Assembly: GCA_051654865.1 (NCBI GenBank)
Contig: JBOFYV010000132.1
Coordinates: 1-8,676 of the forward strand
DNA length: 8,676 bases
Direction: 5' to 3'
DNA from: JBOFOR01 sp051654865
GTDB taxonomy: Bacteria > Bacillota > Clostridia > Peptostreptococcales > Peptostreptococcaceae
Shown: positions 7,901 through 8,676 of the stretch, piece after piece
Numbering within the stretch: the first letter of the stretch is position 1
Layout of the letters: each line of letters opens with the position of its first letter
Program-made: the position numbers and the translations under genes
Notes under the pieces: generated by a model
What the model was told of the DNA's origin: nothing
The model's database searches: none
Seen by the model: the letters and a program-made list of their open reading frames with translations, nothing else

Positions 7901-8205
7901 GCTATCATAGTTGCCACTATATGTTTACATATATGTAGTTTGTTTCTTTTTTTGTTGTTATCTTCAAAATCCTTACATTGGCATACTACTTCAATAGGTT
8001 GAAGGTTTTGTGGGTTTATTACTATTTTTGTATGGTATTCATTGTAGCTAGAACCGTCCACTACTCCAAATACATTTATACATCCATCTATTAATTCTAA
8101 ATCTGTATCTAATACATTTCCATCGTTGTAATAGTTTATTCCTCTACTCCATCTGATTGGATTTGTTATTTTCATTATGCTACTTTTTATTTTGTTAATT
8201 ATCAT
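4966..8205 (-). CDS. SWIM zinc-finger SNF2-family DNA helicase/ATPase
   Basis: This 1079-residue protein is an ATP-driven DNA translocase of the large bacterial Snf2 type (the group of B. subtilis YwqA). A SWIM zinc finger with C75-x-C77, then C93-x-H95, lies near the N-terminus. The long middle (about 150-600), charged and poor in known motifs, would hold the bacterial SNF2-associated domain. The helicase core has Walker A DEMGLGKT (651-658), TTYATL (723-728), motif II DEAQ (746-749), motif III LTGTP (773-777), the C-terminal lobe with LFSQFTSVL (928-936), motif V LKAGGTGLNLT (982-992) and motif VI QATDRAHRFGQ (1011-1021). All core motifs are intact. The ATG at 8205 has a GAGGTG site 4 bases away; the stop is TAG, while the phage operon stops checked here (polymerase, DUF2815 and small protein) are TAA. 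Its own promoter and terminator make it a single-gene unit. Size and SWIM finger argue for a chromosomal gene, not the roughly 450-residue phage SNF2 helicase. The substrate is unknown; a role in repair or transcription recycling is inference. Confidence 0.95.
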   Translation of the reverse strand: MIINKIKSSIMKITNPIRWSRGINYYNDGNVLDTDLELIDGCINVFGVVDGSSYNEYHTKIVINPQNLQPIEVVCQCKDFEDNNKKRNKLHICKHIVATMIAFLENIEDTDAEIEIKSLYNALNSDQIQHNIDDIDESNQPTVEDIILEIIGKEKEKINLEVNIDAATNQPYTIVDFKIGKEKMYILKSPKAFTEARVYNREVVYGKDFTYDPGVQYFSDEDNLIAGFIDEMVSINDQISVVPKYRRQIELVDGKYLNVLGKSLKRFLTILGNKPIKFTINNSTYEPKILKEDLPINFNIIDSNGELTLTTDENMPIPLNAYGEVFFYNGNLYLPSYKQYSEYMKLYPVLKQQHKIKFKKENAKKVITQIIPVLEEISTTLELDKEIEKKIKKDLITEFYLDRKKDEVSLDLKLNYAEDDANDYYIIRDTKKENHIKETLEKLNFEETTNNKYIFKGNEQDLFTFLCDEVKSLKELGEVYYSDKLKYKIEKTNINASVNNEPEGKYLEINFEIENIEEKEYKNILKSIKNKSRFHKLKNDVILDLEDDKLNDFMKMMDNLTNDVYKDLANQKLKIHNSKVIYLDQSLNNENLDFIKGRSNISTLANKIKTKDNIDSTIPKNLNATLRNYQIDGFKFFNTLSHYEFGGILADEMGLGKTIQAISFLLSKENKKSIVVTPTSLIYNWKDEFENFAPSLKVLVMHGDKNQRIEAFNTIGEYDIILTTYATLRNDFDYYKEMYFDYMIIDEAQNIKNPNAQNTETVKNINASVKFALTGTPIENNLVELWSIFDYLMPGYLFNQKSFENKFVGSKKENIKELKKMINPFILRRLKKDVLTELPDKIEKKYFVEMDKEQKKIYKALIDDINEKRNNEEFKEDKITVFSYLTKLRQLCLDPSVLIEDYKGKSAKTEECIAIIKSSIEENRKILLFSQFTSVLKNLGQRLEEEGVNYSYLDGSINAAKRIDLVKEFNESEDAKVFLISLKAGGTGLNLTSADLVIHFDPWWNPAIEDQATDRAHRFGQKNVVEVIKLIAKGTVEEKIIKMQEDKKELIRNVMSGDMNNASTLSSLSKEELDDLFTV

Positions 8206-8233
8206 TTTTCACCTCGTTTGTAAATATGTGTAT

Positions 8234-8262
8234 ATTATATCCTAAAATAAGTTAGATTAGTA
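8234..8262 (-). promoter_or_regulatory. Probable sigma-A promoter of the SNF2 helicase gene
   Basis: The minus strand has a perfect -10 TATAAT at 8234-8239, 29 bases before the helicase start. At 17 bases upstream stands only TACTAA (8257-8262), a weak -35, which falls in the last codons of the broken acetyltransferase gene. An upstream gene decaying into this promoter would fit the poor -35. Confidence 0.5.
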
Positions 8263-8587
8263 TAGTTTGGGTTGTAAATATAGCCCGTGGAGAGCGGAAA
8301 TTGCTCATATCATCACAAACATACTCTAATAAATTACCCGCTATACCTTTATCACGATGCTCTTTCTCAACATACAATGCACAAATGTTTGGTGTTAAAT
8401 CTGTTCTATCATGAAAGTCATTTTCTATAACACCAATACCTCCGATAATCACATCATTTTCAAGTACTACATACCATTGAGGTACACTTCCTTCATATGC
8501 TTCAACAGGCACTCCCCATTTAGAATTAAACCACTCTGCTACTTTATATACCATATCGCCATGTTCTCTAATTTTTAAAATTTCCAT
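8252..8587 (-). CDS. GNAT-family N-acetyltransferase, 3'-truncated and probably inactive
   Basis: The 111-residue product begins like small GNAT acetyltransferases: MEILKIREHGDMVYKVAEWF, PQWYVVLENDVIIGGIGVI (36-54) for the central strands, NDFHDRTDLTPNICALYV (56-73), and the acetyl-CoA loop R78-D-K-G-I-A-G84. After CDDM (91-94) the expected continuation, of the type LYL-T-H-x-FYE-x-GW, is missing. Instead come 17 unrelated residues, 8 of them overlapping the next promoter. In the shifted frame, after SNF (95-97), the DNA encodes LHGLYL, which resembles the lost strand, so a one-base frameshift near 8285 plus a deletion is likely. The ATG at 8587 is chosen because AGAGAG lies 7-8 bases upstream; a TTG at 8605 is further open but has no better site. 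The substrate is unknown. The 3' strands that complete the GNAT fold are gone, so activity is doubtful. Confidence 0.7.
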   Translation of the reverse strand: MEILKIREHGDMVYKVAEWFNSKWGVPVEAYEGSVPQWYVVLENDVIIGGIGVIENDFHDRTDLTPNICALYVEKEHRDKGIAGNLLEYVCDDMSNFRSPRAIFTTQTILI

Positions 8588-8637
8588 AAATATTCTCTCT
8601 TTCAAATTTATCTATTTTATATCATAATTATGATTTA

Positions 8638-8666
8638 ATTATAATGTATTTTACTATGTTTCTAAA
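8638..8666 (-). promoter_or_regulatory. Probable sigma-A promoter of the acetyltransferase gene
   Basis: On the minus strand -35 TTTAGA (8661-8666, four of six consensus bases) and a perfect -10 TATAAT (8638-8643) are 17 bases apart, about 50 bases before the ATG at 8587. No other feature is seen between 8588 and the window end, apart from the ribosome binding site. Confidence 0.5.
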
Positions 8667-8676
8667 CGGTTCTTTT

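Noticed and set aside
8588..8605. TTG start at 8605 extending the acetyltransferase by six residues
   Set aside because: The ATG at 8587 has a well-placed AGAGAG site and gives the family's usual N-terminus; the extension overlaps that site.

Overview
The window comes from a low-GC bacterium, most likely a Firmicute of the Clostridia/Tissierellia type. I infer this from the AT-rich sequence, the purine-rich coding strands, frequent AGA and CTA codons, strong GGAG-type ribosome binding sites and consensus sigma-A-like promoters. The genus cannot be fixed from sequence alone. Every gene I can support lies on the minus strand, so the window is read from high to low coordinates.

Right part (about 8676 to 4905) looks like host chromosome. 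A promoter at 8638-8666 drives a GNAT acetyltransferase gene whose 3' end is missing and probably frameshifted. It abuts the promoter of a 1079-residue SWIM/SNF2-family helicase (8205 to 4966). That gene ends at a TAG stop followed 16 bases later by a perfect 19-bp inverted-repeat terminator (4905-4949).

Middle (4733 to 4904) is a short non-coding control region. It holds two overlapping sigma-A-type promoters facing left, a 10-bp palindrome between and across their elements, and an upstream array of GTTC/GAAC half-sites, including two TTCGAAC copies 11 bp apart. It is the best candidate for both the operator of the next operon and the junction between host DNA and a mobile element.

Left part (4726 to beyond base 1) is a tightly packed phage-type DNA replication operon. 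In order of transcription it encodes a small phage protein of unknown function, a DUF2815 single-stranded-DNA-binding-like protein, a family A DNA polymerase with a 3'-5' exonuclease domain but no 5' nuclease domain, and a VapE/VirE-type primase-helicase that runs off the left edge. Gaps are 22, 2 and 23 bases, each start having its own ribosome binding site. Together they supply DNA binding, synthesis, priming and unwinding, nearly a full replisome. From known gene order in related phages, a VRR-NUC nuclease and a small SNF2 helicase would be expected beyond the left edge.

The part most worth a second look is the junction: a prophage or satellite replication operon starting directly behind a host terminator, with no integrase, repressor or DUF2800 nuclease gene between. 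I found no CRISPR array, RNA gene or insertion sequence, and no clearly new system.
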